This document shows, one piece after another, positions 27,901 to 39,388 of a stretch of 64,000 nt of DNA. The notes under the pieces were generated by a model. That model worked only from the letters and a program-made list of their open reading frames with translations. It was not told the origin of the DNA and did no database searches. A program made the translations under genes and the position numbers. The DNA lies in contig JAVTVJ010001163.1 of NCBI GenBank assembly GCA_034509425.1, forward strand, positions 221,001 through 285,000, read 5' to 3'. This stretch comes from Eopsaltria australis (taxonomy: Eukaryota > Chordata > Aves > Passeriformes > Petroicidae). How positions within the stretch are numbered: the first letter of the stretch is position 1; each line of letters opens with the position of its first letter.

Positions 27901-30900
27901 TAAACCATTCAAAATATCAATGGGCTTTTTGATAAATTAAACATTTATGTCTCCTAATGAGCAACCAGTGCATAAACAAAGCTTTAAGGCATACCCAGGG
28001 CTGTAACACACCCTAGCTGCCATGTACACACACCCTTCTGAAGTTACTCCTTAACTGCCCCACTCTCCACGAGACTCAAAGACACATTTAGAAACTGTAT
28101 CCTTTACCTCTCCCCATCACTGCAGTCCCTGAATGGTTAAAATGTTCTACTACTTGGAAGAGGTCATTGTCAGGGCCAAAGGCGTTCCCACAATTGATGG
28201 GGTGCAACATCAACTCAAATGTTTTTCATTTCTCTTTGAATAAATGTGTTAAACAATATTAAGTATTGAATAATTTAAAATCAAACATGGGTAGTGAATA
28301 CACTTGGTTACTTTTAGTTTTCAATAGTATATGTAAAAAGTTTTAGATATTGAAATTTTAAGCACTCCTTCATACTGACTGCAGCTGACTGGAGTATGTT
28401 AAACTGCTCTGCAGGAAGATCAGACAGGCATGGGACTGCAATTATATATCACAATACCCTTTTCTGGGTTCACAGCTCTATTCATCTTTTAGAAACACTG
28501 AAGGACAGATTGGACATAGGGGAACGGATTAGCCACAGGACGACCTGTATTTCCACACAAAAGCCTAAGTGTGGAAAAATGGCACCCTGTGTCACCCATT
28601 CTTCACTTCCTGAAAAAACATATTCATGAAAATAGACATTTAAACAGCTCTTTCCCACTCATCTCAGAACAAGCATTCATTGTTTCTTAACACCATTTAT
28701 ACGGTAGTAATGTAATGCTACTACCAAACTGCCTCAATTCACAAATGTATATAAAAATATTTAAGAATTAAGACAGGCTCACTTCAACACAGGAACTAAA
28801 ATAAAATCAACATGAAATTAACATTAATTATGAAAAAAAATCTCAGTTGACTGTTGCACCATACAATCTCATATTTATGAATGGAACTGAAAGAGGATTT
28901 GGTTCTGCTAATAACTTTCAGTTGGATGTCACGGAAGTTCTACACAATATAGCCATGCAGTACAACTGAAATTAGAAAAAAATACATTGTGTTAATAGGT
29001 CATAAGAGCATAACCTGCCAGATAACACCAGTAATGCCAAGTGAGTAAAAGGAAAATTAACACAGAAAAATATATGTAGTAGTTACATAATTTAGTATTG
29101 GAGTGAAGATTATGTCAGTTTTCTGTTAAAACCTAGCTCTGGAAAAATAATTAGCAGTAAATATTTTGAAACATGAAAAATGGAAAGAAAATGCATTAAT
29201 AAATTAGGTTTGAGCTTTAATTAATTTTGCATGTCATTGTCCTTAAATCAATTGTCTTGCATACAAAAGAGATGCTTGGTGTATGGACTTGTACTGTCAA
29301 CTTGTCTCAGGAGACAGGTGTTTCCAGCTAATCTGATCAAGGTAGTCAAACTGGTGCCTTATTTGAATGTTCTTTGGGACAACAGGAAATTATCCTTCTG
29401 CACAAGCAGTGATCAAATTAAAATGTCCAAGCATTTAACTTAGGAATTCGACCACACAGCTGAGTTACAAACAGTAAGCCTGTGTAGATCATTAGGCTCC
29501 AATGGGAAATTAATCTCTCTGCCAGGAAATCAACAGTCTAACATCATGTGCAATGGGACATAGTGTTCCTAAGTTTTTATAAAATCATAATGTAATGGGA
29601 TAACTTTGACATCAGAAAAGTATTGCAAGTCTTATGAAGGTAGTGAGGTAGTCTCACATGTATTCTTTATACATATTTACTTAATAAACTAATGTGGTAG
29701 GCATATGGTGAAATCGTTTGCTAGTCCTTTCCTCACACTTTTTCTCTTTGCTTTCTTATTGAAAGTAACATAAAACACCAGGTTTTAAAATGAAGAAAAA
29801 AGTAAATGTAAATCTTATTTTGCGAACTGCTTACAATATATAGCTTAAGCCCAATGTTAACATTGTCTCATTCTCTTATATACCTTCATTTAAATATCTT
29901 GTGCTTAAACCATTCATTTTTATTGGATATTTTAAAAGTTCTTCATAAAGAAAAAACTCAGTTGTACCATGCTGACTTTCATTCAACTCCACTAAACTAT
30001 TCAGTGTCCTAATTGAAACTACAGGGAGGAAGGAATACAGACACTTCTGAAGTAATTATACCAGAAGGGTCAAAATGCTATCGTGGAGATTAGCACCTGT
30101 CAAGAAAAGTCTGACAATTATCCCAATACATGCAATTTATAGTCACTATATAGTTCTCATTGCTAAAGAAAGCAGAAATGGTTCGGGAACAGATATAAAC
30201 AAACTGATGCAATTAAGTTATCCAACAAGCTAAAGAGCTTCTGTTTGCTGTCTACAGTCCACATTAAGACTGGTTATTATTGCTGGAAAAATGTAAAATG
30301 TGTTAAAAGTCCTTCATGTACGGCCATGGTTTCTGTTTTTATAAAATAATTTGCTAGCTTGCTATTCCTACAAGGCAAGATGAAATATTTTAAGGGAGAT
30401 AAAAATGCTTCTTCCTTTAAGGATTTTTTACAGTAATGCAGACATCAAGTCTTAAAAGACTGAAGAAGAAAAAAAGCAGTATAATGGCAAATAGTGTAAA
30501 GAAACAGCCTGAAATCCTGCAAAATCTCCTCAAAACAGGCCATGCCATTAGAAGATATATATAAATACAGTTGTCTGAGCATTTTAAAAGAATGTTCAAT
30601 AAGTCACTATGTGGGAGGCATTGCACACAATGGAATTACAGCATGGGTAGATTTCTTAAAGGAGAAATCTTTAGCACTGGAGATATCTGGATAATGCTTC
30701 TGAATTCAGGCAAATCAGTGTTTATTGATTTCAGAAAAAAAATATCTGTGAAAACAATATGGTCTCATGCTTTTCTTAGACTGACACTAAATTAAAATCA
30801 GTACTGATACTTCAGTGGTTGCAAGGTTGTCGCTTTGCCCAGCCTTGAGTGAAAGTTTGTCCCAGTCACAAAAAAGTTTTCTCCCTGCTTTACATAGCCA

Positions 30901-31497
30901 GCACTCCAAGCTGAGCTTGGCTCCTTTTTCCTCCAGCTATAATCTCAACTATATTACAATGGTAAAAAAGAAAAATGAGTTTACCAAAACCCCCATATTG
31001 TTGTGTTATCATTGTTAACACTGCTTAAAGAACAGGAACGGACTTGCCCATACACCACCAAATATATATACATTTTTCAGGATTCATACTTGAATCTCAG
31101 ACTACAGTTTGCTATACAAGTGACAAATGGACTTATTATTTTAGCAGTAGAAGAAAACAAGAAAATACGAATTTCCTGAGGAAAGAAAACAAAACAAAAA
31201 AGGAGCAATACAAGGGTTACTCCCCAGGAAAATCTCTCTATTCACTTAATCAAACATATTCTTTCCCACCGAATTCAAGTAGGAAAAGAAAAAAAAAAAA
31301 AAAAAAGAAAATAGGAAAGCCTGCCTCACAATCCAACTAATTTTCTCCTGTAAATTGTAATCACAATTTTCTGACCACAAGGTGGAAAAAACAGGAGCCT
31401 TGAAGCCACCCAAAGGCCTCTTCCCGTTTCGGGGCAGTGAGAAGGAAGATGCTGAATGCCCAGTATTTGCTCTGCCCTGCCCTTTCCATAGAACTTT
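24961..31497. other. AT-rich intronic DNA, nothing recognised
   Basis: No gene, RNA gene or transposon could be identified. A pure run of 18 A lies at 31289..31306. Open frames up to about 124 codons (26102..26476) show no family features. Confidence 0.55.
31289..31306. repeat. Poly(A) run of 18
   Basis: A pure A homopolymer. No LINE or SINE body is recognisable before it, so a retroelement tail is only a guess. Confidence 0.8.
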
Positions 31498-31512
31498 AGT
31501 GCCATCTATTGA
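31498..31512 (-). promoter_or_regulatory. Possible CTCF-type site near the TAFA5 promoter
   Basis: The minus strand reads TCAATAGATGGCACT, which contains the TAGATGGCAC core of the vertebrate CTCF motif. It lies about 450 bases inside intron 1. A single motif match of this length arises often by chance, so this is a weak call. Confidence 0.3.
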
Positions 31513-31726
31513 AAATGTACTGAATAAGGAAGAGGCAAAGGATGCCTATTGATTTGGTATAAAAATAAGACGTTTACTTATTAAGGGGTTTTTTGGTTTA
31601 TTAATATTCCCATGATGACTACGGTTTTGTGGTCATCTGATAGCAACAAATATTTTCTATATACTATACATGCCCCATTAAGAAATGAGACGTCAGCTAA
31701 AATATCGAATATAAACATCATACAGA

Positions 31727-31770
31727 TTTCATATATATATATTTATATATAAATACAATATATATACATT
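31727..31770. repeat. (TA)n-rich tract
   Basis: Imperfect TA dinucleotides are broken by single A or T insertions. The tract lies about 200 bases inside the intron from the TAFA5 donor. Confidence 0.75.
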
Positions 31771-31955
31771 AACCAAAGATGTAAGTCCAAGCTTACCTAT
31801 TATCTAAAGCAACAAAATTGAGAAGGCTTTAAGGAAAAGGAAAAATAGCGTGGAAGCACTGCTGTAAATAGAACATACTGGAAACAGTAAAAATAATTAA
31901 GGCACCTCGTAAAGATCTTAGTATTAAAGAACAGGATATGTAGACATGCACATAC

Positions 31956-31964
31956 AATTACCTT
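31956..31964 (-). other. TAFA5: 5' splice donor of TAFA5 exon 1
   Basis: The minus strand reads AAG|GTAATT, with the intron starting at 31961. It leaves one base (G) of a glycine codon, which agrees with the FLKE-G junction expected in TAFA5 from memory. Phase 1 is common for exons that encode signal peptides. Confidence 0.8.
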
Positions 31965-32052
31965 CTTTAAGAAACTGTGAGTGGATGACAAATATAAGAA
32001 AACAGCAGATCGCTGCTCCTGCTAGTGCCCATAAAGCTTTCAAGAGCTGCAT
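31962..32052 (-). CDS. TAFA5: TAFA5 (FAM19A5) alternative first coding exon
   Basis: Read on the minus strand, the ATG at 32052 opens 30 codons beginning MQLLKALWALAGAA. A hydrophobic stretch follows (about residues 8-25, including AICCFLIFVI), then HSQFLKE and one base of a split Gly codon. The exon ends at AAG|GTAATT, a good donor, leaving phase 1. From memory, the mammalian TAFA5 isoform with this alternative N-terminus reads almost identically (MQLLKALWALAG...FLKEG) before the shared LAAGTCEIV mature part. The few differences are conservative (I/L, I/V, S/A). The helix would act as signal peptide or signal anchor for this small secreted cysteine-rich protein, expressed mainly in brain and reported to signal through S1PR2. 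The ATG has a purine at -3. The exon is only 91 coding bases and sits directly downstream of a CpG island. The later exons carrying the cysteines were not seen in the window. The family call is strong; exact isoform naming is from memory. Confidence 0.87.
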
Positions 32053-32110
32053 CTCGGTCTGAAACTCAGTAAATACCCAGAAAGTCACACAATGAATTTC
32101 CACAGCGATG
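32053..32110 (-). other. TAFA5: Proximal 5' UTR of TAFA5 exon 1
   Basis: This stretch lies between the start codon and the edge of the CpG island. It has no splice acceptor that I would trust, so the 5' UTR most likely runs straight into the island. The base at -3 of the ATG is G. Confidence 0.5.
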
Positions 32111-33093
32111 CATCAACGCTTCCCTCTGTGCGCCAGGCGCGGCGGCTCCCGGCAGGGACCACACTCCCGAGCAGGGCGGGCGAGCCCGGGGCTGCGGAGG
32201 AGGGGCCGGGGCTTCACACCCCGCGCGGGGGCAGCGGCAGCGCCGCGCTCTCCTCGCCGAGGCAGCCGGCGCGGGGCCCCATGAATCAGCGCTCCGTCTC
32301 CGCGGGAGCCGCGCCGAGCCGCGCCGAGCCGGCGGCGGGGGCAGGGAGCCGGCAGTGCCGGGCAGGGTTGCGCAACAGCGCCCGCTGCGCCGCGGGGGCG
32401 CGGGGCCGCCGCCGCCGCTCAGGGCGCGCCGCCGCCGGGCGGCGCGGGGCGCGCAGGAGCCGGGCCCTCCCCGCCGAGGCTCCGCGGGAGCCGCTGCAGC
32501 ATCGCCGGGCTGCGGGTGCCGCTCTCTTGTCGGGCCGCTGCTCCGCTGCTCGCTGCCACGGCTCGGGGAGGAGAGAGCGAGCGGGGAGGGGAGGGAGCGG
32601 GAGGGAGGGATCTCTCTTTACTGCAACTTCTCCCGGCTGGCGGCAATTTGTTGCACCCCCTTCCTCCTCCCCCGGCTCGGAGATGCTCTCCAGTGCGGGT
32701 GCGGGGGGCGGGAGGGAAGTCAATTCAGTCTGCCGTCCCTGGCAAACACGGGGCCGCTCGGGGGCTCTTGCACAGATCGCTGCCCTCCCTTTAGGCTCGC
32801 ACCTCCACTGCCGGGGCTCCTCGTAGGTCCCCCTACGACCCCGGGAGGTCCCCCAGGCCGCGGGGGACACCGGGACAGGTCCCCCCTTGGCCGGCCCCGC
32901 TCCCTCGCCCGCCGTCCGCCCACGAGGTCGACCCTGTCCCGGGGCCGCGCCCCGGCGGTGGCACCACAACGCGCCCTCCGAGCAGCCGCACCGGGCTACG
33001 GCGGGCTCCCTCAGTCTACAGGTTGATGCCTCTGCTGCAGCAATCCCCGCGAAAAACACGAGCGCAAATGAAAGAATCTAATAAATCAGGGTG

Positions 33094-33108
33094 AAAAAAA
33101 AAAAAAAA
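33094..33108. repeat. Poly(A) run splitting the CpG island
   Basis: A run of 15 A sits in an A-rich spacer of about 120 bases between two very GC-rich lobes. On the minus strand it is a poly(dT) tract, a sequence that disfavours nucleosomes, so it may help keep the promoter open. That role is inference. Confidence 0.7.
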
Positions 33109-33236
33109 TCAAAAGCAGCACAGCCGAAAAAACAGCTCGCAAAAAAATCCCGAAACACCAAGGCTGTGAATTTGCTGCCGCCCTCCCACTCCAGGGGAAG
33201 GACCCTGCCGCGGCCACCGGCTGCCGTAGAGCAGCC

Positions 33237-33261
33237 GGGCGGGGGGGCGGGAAGGCCGGGG
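33237..33261 (+). other. Predicted G-quadruplex in the CpG island
   Basis: Four G runs (3, 7, 3 and 4 G) are separated by loops of 1, 1 and 6 bases, which satisfies the usual G3+ quadruplex pattern on the plus strand. It is therefore on the non-template strand for any plus-strand transcript and on the template strand for TAFA5. Confidence 0.55.
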
Positions 33262-33920
33262 CGGTGCTGCGATGCGGGGCCGCTCCGTGGGGCTGCGCGC
33301 TCGGCCCCGCCGTTGCGGGACGCGGTGTAGCCCCGGCCAGGGGCAGGCGAGGCGCGGCGCTCCGCACCCAGGGGCCGCCCCGACGGCCGGGGCTGCCCGC
33401 TCAGGGCACGGAGCTCGGTGCGCACAGGCAGCCGGCGGGGGCTCGGTGGCGCGGGGCAGGGAAGGGTAAACAGCCGCACACCGAAGTGCTGCCGGCCGCA
33501 CAGGGGGGCTGCCCGAGCCGAGCTCCCTCCCGGTGCCCTCTGCCCGCACAGGCGGTGCGGCTCCGCGCCTCTTGTGTTCAAACGCCGCCGCTGCGCCGCG
33601 CAACCTCCGCGGTGCGTGCGTGTCCCGCAGCGCGGCCGGCGCTGGTCCGCGGGGCGGAGCGCGGAGCGGGTGCCGGCGAGGAGCGAGCGGCGGACGCATA
33701 ATGCGGGGAGAGGGGCTGCAGCAGCGGAGGCAGGGGCAGGGGCAAGGGCAGGTGCGGTTCGCAGCCCCGCGGAGGCTGCGCGCAGAGGGCTGGCGGCCAG
33801 AGCGCCCTGCGGCCTCGGCGGGGCGGACGGTGCTACGTGGCCCGGCCCGGCACAGCGAGAGTCCTCCCGCCGCGCAGCTCCGCGACACGCTGGAAGTTGC
33901 GGTGCTGCTCGGGCTGGCTG

Positions 33921-36900
33921 TAGGGTCACTGCACAACACTGACAACGATGGTAATGCACCGACGGCCAGTAAGCTACCCCGGGATAGACAGCCATAGTTT
34001 TGGAGATTTAAACCAAGTAAGGGAATACTTGTACGCTGAGAGCCCTGTTTTCATAGCACCTTGGTTAGCATATGCATTTATGATGTGGATTGGGGTTTTG
34101 GTTTTGTTTTTTTCTTTTTTTTTTTTTGGTTTGGTTTGGGGTTTTTTTTAAGATTTCATAATTAAGTATTTTCTTAATTTTAAGAAACCAGGAAAGGGTT
34201 TCCAGATGCCTGAAAGGACAGATTAATAAAAGATCAGTATTTTTACTGGGCAAACATCTCCCATGCTGTTGATGATGTGTGTTAAATTCATCCCTGTGCC
34301 TTTTCATTTTTCACAGATAGCACAGAGAAACATTAAAAACAACCATCTTTTGAATTTTAAACTTCACACAAATCCCTATAAACCCATGTATTGCATTTAC
34401 TATATTTGAAGATTACTGCAATGCAATGTTAAAGCAATGTCATAGCTACACTGGAGAAATTACACTGTAAATCTTTCATTCTGAAATGTACACTTTGGTG
34501 AGAAATTTGCCATGCTTGGGCACAGTTCAAGTTGGGTTTTGTTTGTTTATTTGTCTTCTGGGTGAAAGAAAAAAGTGTCAAGTAGCTAAAGAAAATTCAC
34601 ACATTTTATACTTAAGCAAACAAATGTCTCTCCCCCCTGCCTCCCCCCCCCCACCCCCCCGACATAGCAGCTTTAAAATCCACAGGTAACTGGATTTTAA
34701 AAGTGTCAAACTTTAGAGTTTACAGAGTCCAGGATCAGCAATATGTATCTTTTAGCTGGAACACATTTAGAGAGAAAACCTCTGAAAAATTTTACTCATT
34801 GCTTTCCTTTTTGACCAAAAGCACATGAAGATTCAATGATAATGGGTCAGAAGCCCCAAATGCTTGCTCCCTGCTCCTTTTGAGGTGCAAGATGGTGCTT
34901 TCCCTCATTTTAAAACAAGTCTTACCTCTTTGAGCTTCTGAATTAGATGAATACTCCTGGATTTCTGTGGCCTTTAGGTCAAACCCTTCATAAACAAAAC
35001 AGCAGAACATGGCATTGTGCTCCCTGGCCACAGGGGCGTCACTCTACTTGCACACTAGTGGAAGTGGGAGCAAAATCTGGTTCAGCGCTCCCACCATACA
35101 GACATATTTAGTCTCATAGCAACAAGGAATTCCAGAAGACTTCCCATTTGAGAGGACAGTGGTACCTGGCAATGCCACTTGCTGTACTTCATATGGCTCA
35201 CTCTCGGTTTTGTGTTTTCAAAATAGCTTTGGACTTTTCAAATAGGATGAGTCCTATTCAAAACTAACCACCTTTCATTTCTTTACTTGTCACCTGCATA
35301 AAGACGTATAAAATATTAAAGATAATTCAAGTTTCCAGTGTAGACTTTCCTGGAAGACTTTTCTGAATAAATTCCACAGATAAAAATTCCCCCTTATCTT
35401 GCACCCAATTAAGATTTGCATCCCCAACTAATGGAATAACACCTGACAAACAACTTCTAAGCTGCTTAGGCCATAACAGATTTGCAGACCTATCTCTATA
35501 TTTCCAAGTTTTGTCCAGAGCTCCGATCCCATTCATTTCCAGCAATACAGAGGTAAAAAGCTGTGATCCTGGCAGTAGCTCCTTCTAGGGAACCACACCA
35601 CAGGAGTTTTCCCCATTGTGTTTTAAAGTTGAAGGAGCAATGCTCTGCACCTGAAAGCTGGTAAAGAATTGTGATGGCATTGGAAGACATTTCTCATATA
35701 GAAGGCATTTGCAGCTGGGAAGGGAAGTGAGGAATACATTTTCCTGATGATGAGGGAGCAAGAGCAAATGTTTAAGAGACAGAAGATCTTCTGAGATCTT
35801 ACAAGAAAGCAGCAGAAAAATGAAGTGCATAATTTTCAAATGAGTATTCTCTTTGGAAATACAGCTCATTTTTTCTTTTTACCAAAAATTCAGTCGAGTT
35901 CTACAGAATTACTAAAACTGGAACTCTGTAGCAAAAACAGCAGCCTTTGCTCAAGCATAGAGACTTGAAAAAATTATCTATATTCTGCATTTAATTTTGT
36001 GAAAAGATTCTACCAGACTCTCTAAGATTTATTCTTCACTACTGAGATATTTTATAAATAAAGATGTGCTAAAATTCCTGGAAAACAATCATGTTCAGAT
36101 TGTATTCGACATATCTAGAAATAAAGTCCTTCTATTCCCAGCTATGTCAAATGCCTTTTACATAACTATTTTATTCCTGTTCATGCAATAAACCCCCAAA
36201 TTATGCATGGCCAATGCAGATCCAAATGCAGGAGAACAAGATGTGTCATTAGCCCATTTTCACTGATGAATTTGGAAACTACTTCTGGCTTTGAAAAAAA
36301 AATAGAGAAGACAATAACTATTATTAGGTTATCTAGACCAAACCTTTGCCAATGCCCACTGGATTTCATTTTTGTTACTTTTGAGTTACTCAGGCAATAG
36401 TCTGTCACCAGTCACTTGAGGTGATTATTCCAGCCCAGTGGTTCTCTCAGCTGGAATGTTTCTCCTGATGCTAAGTTTAATATTTTATTTTTTTGAAATT
36501 CACTCAGTTCATCTTTCACATATGCCTGAAGTAGAATCATAAATCCTTTTCCATTTTGAATCTAACTGAAACAGAAAATATATTGAATATATAGGAATGA
36601 GCACAGATAAATATATTTCCACCAATTAGCTTTTGCAGCATTTAAGTATTTTTTCCTCCTCTTTTCTCTGCATACGAATGGCTGGTTTGCATTTCTTTGG
36701 TTTTGAGCTAGGCACAACTACAGCAATCCTTAAAATTTTATTCCTGATCTTCAGCTAATGCTGCGCAACTACCACTGAAGTAGAAATTAACATCTAAAGA
36801 GATGCTATTGATCTCTGCTTTGTGACATGATGCAGCTACTATAGGAACCACAAATACATTTAACTGTCTCTTACCATGAACACCTAAAATTTTCATTTTT

Positions 36901-37229
36901 TCCCCTTTACTTACCAAATTGGGTGATACATTAATATATCTTTAATATTTTTGACAGACTACACACTGCTTCCTCTCCTGTCTCCGACTGGCAGATTCAT
37001 AAAAGTGATAGCACAGGTTAGATAATTTAGAATTACCAGAGTGCAATCTCCTTGCTAACAGTGCATGTTTACTTGGATCTTTAGATGATTTATGGGGGTT
37101 TTTTAATGTAATTTTGTTTCATTTTGGTTTTCAGTTGCATTATTTTGCTGTTCGTGTCTTCTTCCTAGCACCTTACTGACTTCCTATTCAGGTATGTTTT
37201 TCTTCCTCTTTTCTATTTATAAAGAACTG
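33921..37229. other. 5' flank of the CpG island, no gene recognised
   Basis: Composition falls back to AT-rich within about 100 bases of the island. It includes a T/G-rich patch (34104..34152) and the C-rich tract listed separately. The short frames have no recognisable features. Confidence 0.5.
34632..34660 (-). repeat. C-rich tract, G-quadruplex pattern on the minus strand
   Basis: C runs of 6, 10 and 7 are separated by TGCCT and a single A. On the minus strand the long G runs can be divided into four G3+ blocks with short loops, so they satisfy a quadruplex rule. The plus strand could form an i-motif. It lies in otherwise AT-rich DNA about 700 bases outside the CpG island. Confidence 0.6.
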
Positions 37230-38160
37230 TGCCAGCAGTTCATGTCATGTAGACAGTTACCCACTGGGAACTCACTGAACATTCTCACACAGCAGTCACC
37301 TTTTCGTAACAGCTTTGGGCCACTACCGAAAAAGGAGATGCCTAAGAAGAAGTTAAAGGTCCTGTGAGACCACCGTGATTCCTTGAACCACTGGTGAATT
37401 CTCCCAAAGCACGTATCTGAGATTACACAGTGTGCCAGCACGGGCACTGTGTGTAGTGTAGGGTCCTGGAGTTGCTCACGAAGGAGGAGCCTAGAGCCCT
37501 GGGGCGTGGCCATATCGCTATTCTGTATCCTTCCGGGGGAGGGAAAAAGGGAACATTCCAGAAGTGTACCGTGTTGTTCCGTTTCTTCCTGAGCCCAGCC
37601 GAGCATGTGGCCTGGCTCTGGTGCGAGAAGCAGCCAGGGGAATGGAGCAGCAGAACCTGAGCTAAGCCCGATCCAGCCAAGCCTGGGCTGGGCAGACAGG
37701 AGCTGAGCCAGGCATTACTGCCCACAGTCAAGCCCAGCAGTGCAGAAAGCAGGCAGCACCACGCAGATGATTTTGGGGGTTTTTCCACCATTGGTTTTCG
37801 TTGTCTCAGGCTCAGGGATTGTTCGCCGCGGAATGTTGGTCACCTTGTCTATGTCTCGAGAATAATCGTGAGTTGCTGCAGAGCTTGCAGGAACGTCCCC
37901 ATCTTTGTCTCAGCAGCCACGTGGAACTAAACTGAGGTGGTGAACACCTTTTGTGTGTAAAGAACAACCTCTTTTGTATACTTTTGTCACTAATATTGCT
38001 GCTGCTACTCTGCATTTCTTATTCCTCTGCTGTTTATTTCCAGTAAATTGTTATCTCAACCCACAGTCTCTGCTTTTGTCCCTCTCTCACCAGACGGGGG
38101 CTGGAGGAAGGGGAGTGGCTTATTTGAGGTTTAATTACCAGCAGGTGTTAAACCACCACA
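37230..38160 (+). mobile_element. GC-rich avian ERV LTR, plus strand; 5' edge uncertain
   Basis: The 3' end is the clear part: AGTAAATTGTTATCTCAACC near 38042, then GGGGAGTGGCTTATTTGAGG and a final GTGTTAAACCACCACA at 38160. This arrangement (T-rich R, ATCTCAACCCAC, a GGGGAGTGGCT block, terminal GGTTAAACCACA-type end) resembles the U5 of other avian ERV LTRs and of the LTR at 51470..52025. The upstream part is GC-richer than its flanks, with a CCACGTGG E-box at 37917..37924. The start is not fixed: TGTGCCAGCA occurs near 37229 and again near 37431, and either could be the TG end. No retroviral genes follow. It points away from the TAFA5 promoter. Confidence 0.6.
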
Positions 38161-39388
38161 TGCAGTCAAACAATGCCACTGTGTTCCTTCATCCATGTAC
38201 TCATGGATCATCCTCCTCACATCTGCCTACCAAGAAATCTCCCCTTATATAATTCAAATCTTTAAGCAGTTCAATTCTGAAATGTTGCTCTTGTTCTCTC
38301 TCATTTTACTTTATATGCTCCACCTGTTACAGGGAGCACCTCAATTTGCAGTATCTGCTCTGACACATTTAACAGCACAATTATAGATGACTTGGTAACC
38401 ACCCATTGACTAAAAATAACCTAGCAACTGAAGACACACTTGGGAATTTATACTTAGATATCCCAGAGGAACCCTTCACAGCTCCTGTAGCTGGGGGAAA
38501 CATATGTATCTCACCAAATGCAGTAGGCTAGGAATCCTCAGGGGTGGGGGCGGAGGGACGTAGGGGAAGTGATAACATTGCACAGCTGAAAGATTTTCCA
38601 GACAACACTCTGCCAGCTAATCCAACTCTTATCCAACTAGCTCTGCAATTAAGGTTTCCTACTGAGAACAATGACAACATTATAACCTGGGGAATTTTCT
38701 ACACAGAAAAACCTCCTTGCATCTGGGATTGAAGAATTTAGAGCCTTAAAAAATCCAGCTCCTGCACTGATGGTATTTGCAACCATTACAGATCCTAAGG
38801 AACTGCAATGCCAGTATGCATATGAGAAAATACATGACTTGCAATGAATGAACTACCAATGAGGACGGAGACAGGCAGCATATCCTGTGTGAAGAATCTG
38901 CAGTGCTGAAACTCATTCTTGCCTTCCAAAGTAAGGATTTTTATTTTTTTTTTTATTCAGGATGTACCAAGTTTTCACACAACCTGTTCAGGAAGAAATA
39001 TTCTGATGTCTGAAGAAAGAGACATCTACATGGTGTGATGTAATTTCTATATACATATGTTATGGCTGCCTGTGGCTAGTTTTATATTTGAGCAGAAAAA
39101 GAAACTTGGAATTTAATGGAAAGAACCCCGTAAGTCTTAATGGAGAACTTGTATGACTGCAGTGTCCATCTGCCCGTCCTTTTTCTACTTCCCCTTTTTT
39201 TTTTTTTCTGGTTTATGGCCTTCATCCATTCTTGTCTTCAACATATGCTTTTATTCACCTCCTGAATAGTTAGCAGATTACAGCAACAAAGAGAACTACT
39301 AAGCTGAAAGAGAGATTGTACAATGTCTTAAGGGCCTTTCTGCCCGCCTTCAGTTGTAACATTATTGTCTTGAAATGAAAATGAAGTG
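38161..39388. other. Unassigned flank between LTR and CR1 tail
   Basis: The sequence after the LTR shows no retroviral primer-binding site or coding remains, which supports a solo LTR. No gene is recognised. Confidence 0.5.

Larger units (their letters stand above)
1..31961 (-). other. TAFA5: TAFA5 intron 1, partial
   Basis: On the minus strand this region lies downstream of the exon 1 donor and runs off the left edge. It is AT-rich, with scattered A and T runs. Short open frames on both strands have no recognisable domain, and I did not find the GTCEIV or CXCRKG-type cysteine segments of TAFA5. A very long first intron fits what is known of this gene in other vertebrates. Transposable elements inside it are listed separately. 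Confidence 0.65.
32110..33920 (-). promoter_or_regulatory. TAFA5: CpG-island promoter of TAFA5
   Basis: This is the only long stretch of the window that is both very GC-rich and dense in CpG, in sharp contrast to the AT-rich flanks. It begins about 60 bases upstream of the TAFA5 ATG on the minus strand and has GC boxes (GGGCGG and its complement) throughout. It has two lobes, about 32110..33050 and 33180..33920, separated by an A-rich spacer with a run of 15 A (33094..33108). I see no convincing TATA box at a plausible distance from the ATG, so dispersed initiation is likely. The transcription start cannot be placed from sequence. Long open frames occur on both strands here, but they follow from the lack of AT-rich stop codons and do not look like proteins. 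A second transcript leaving on the plus strand is possible but not shown. Confidence 0.8.

Noticed and set aside
32092..32826. Plus-strand open frame of 244 codons and overlapping frames to 33026
   Set aside because: It has the same composition effect. The frames overlap minus-strand frames of equal length, show no domain, and lie in the promoter of a minus-strand gene.
33078..33995. Minus-strand open frame of 305 codons in the CpG island, with a 278-codon frame overlapping it
   Set aside because: Very GC-rich DNA has few stop codons, so long frames appear in several frames on both strands at once. The translation is Ala/Pro/Arg-rich without domains, and part of it crosses the A-rich spacer as poly-Phe.
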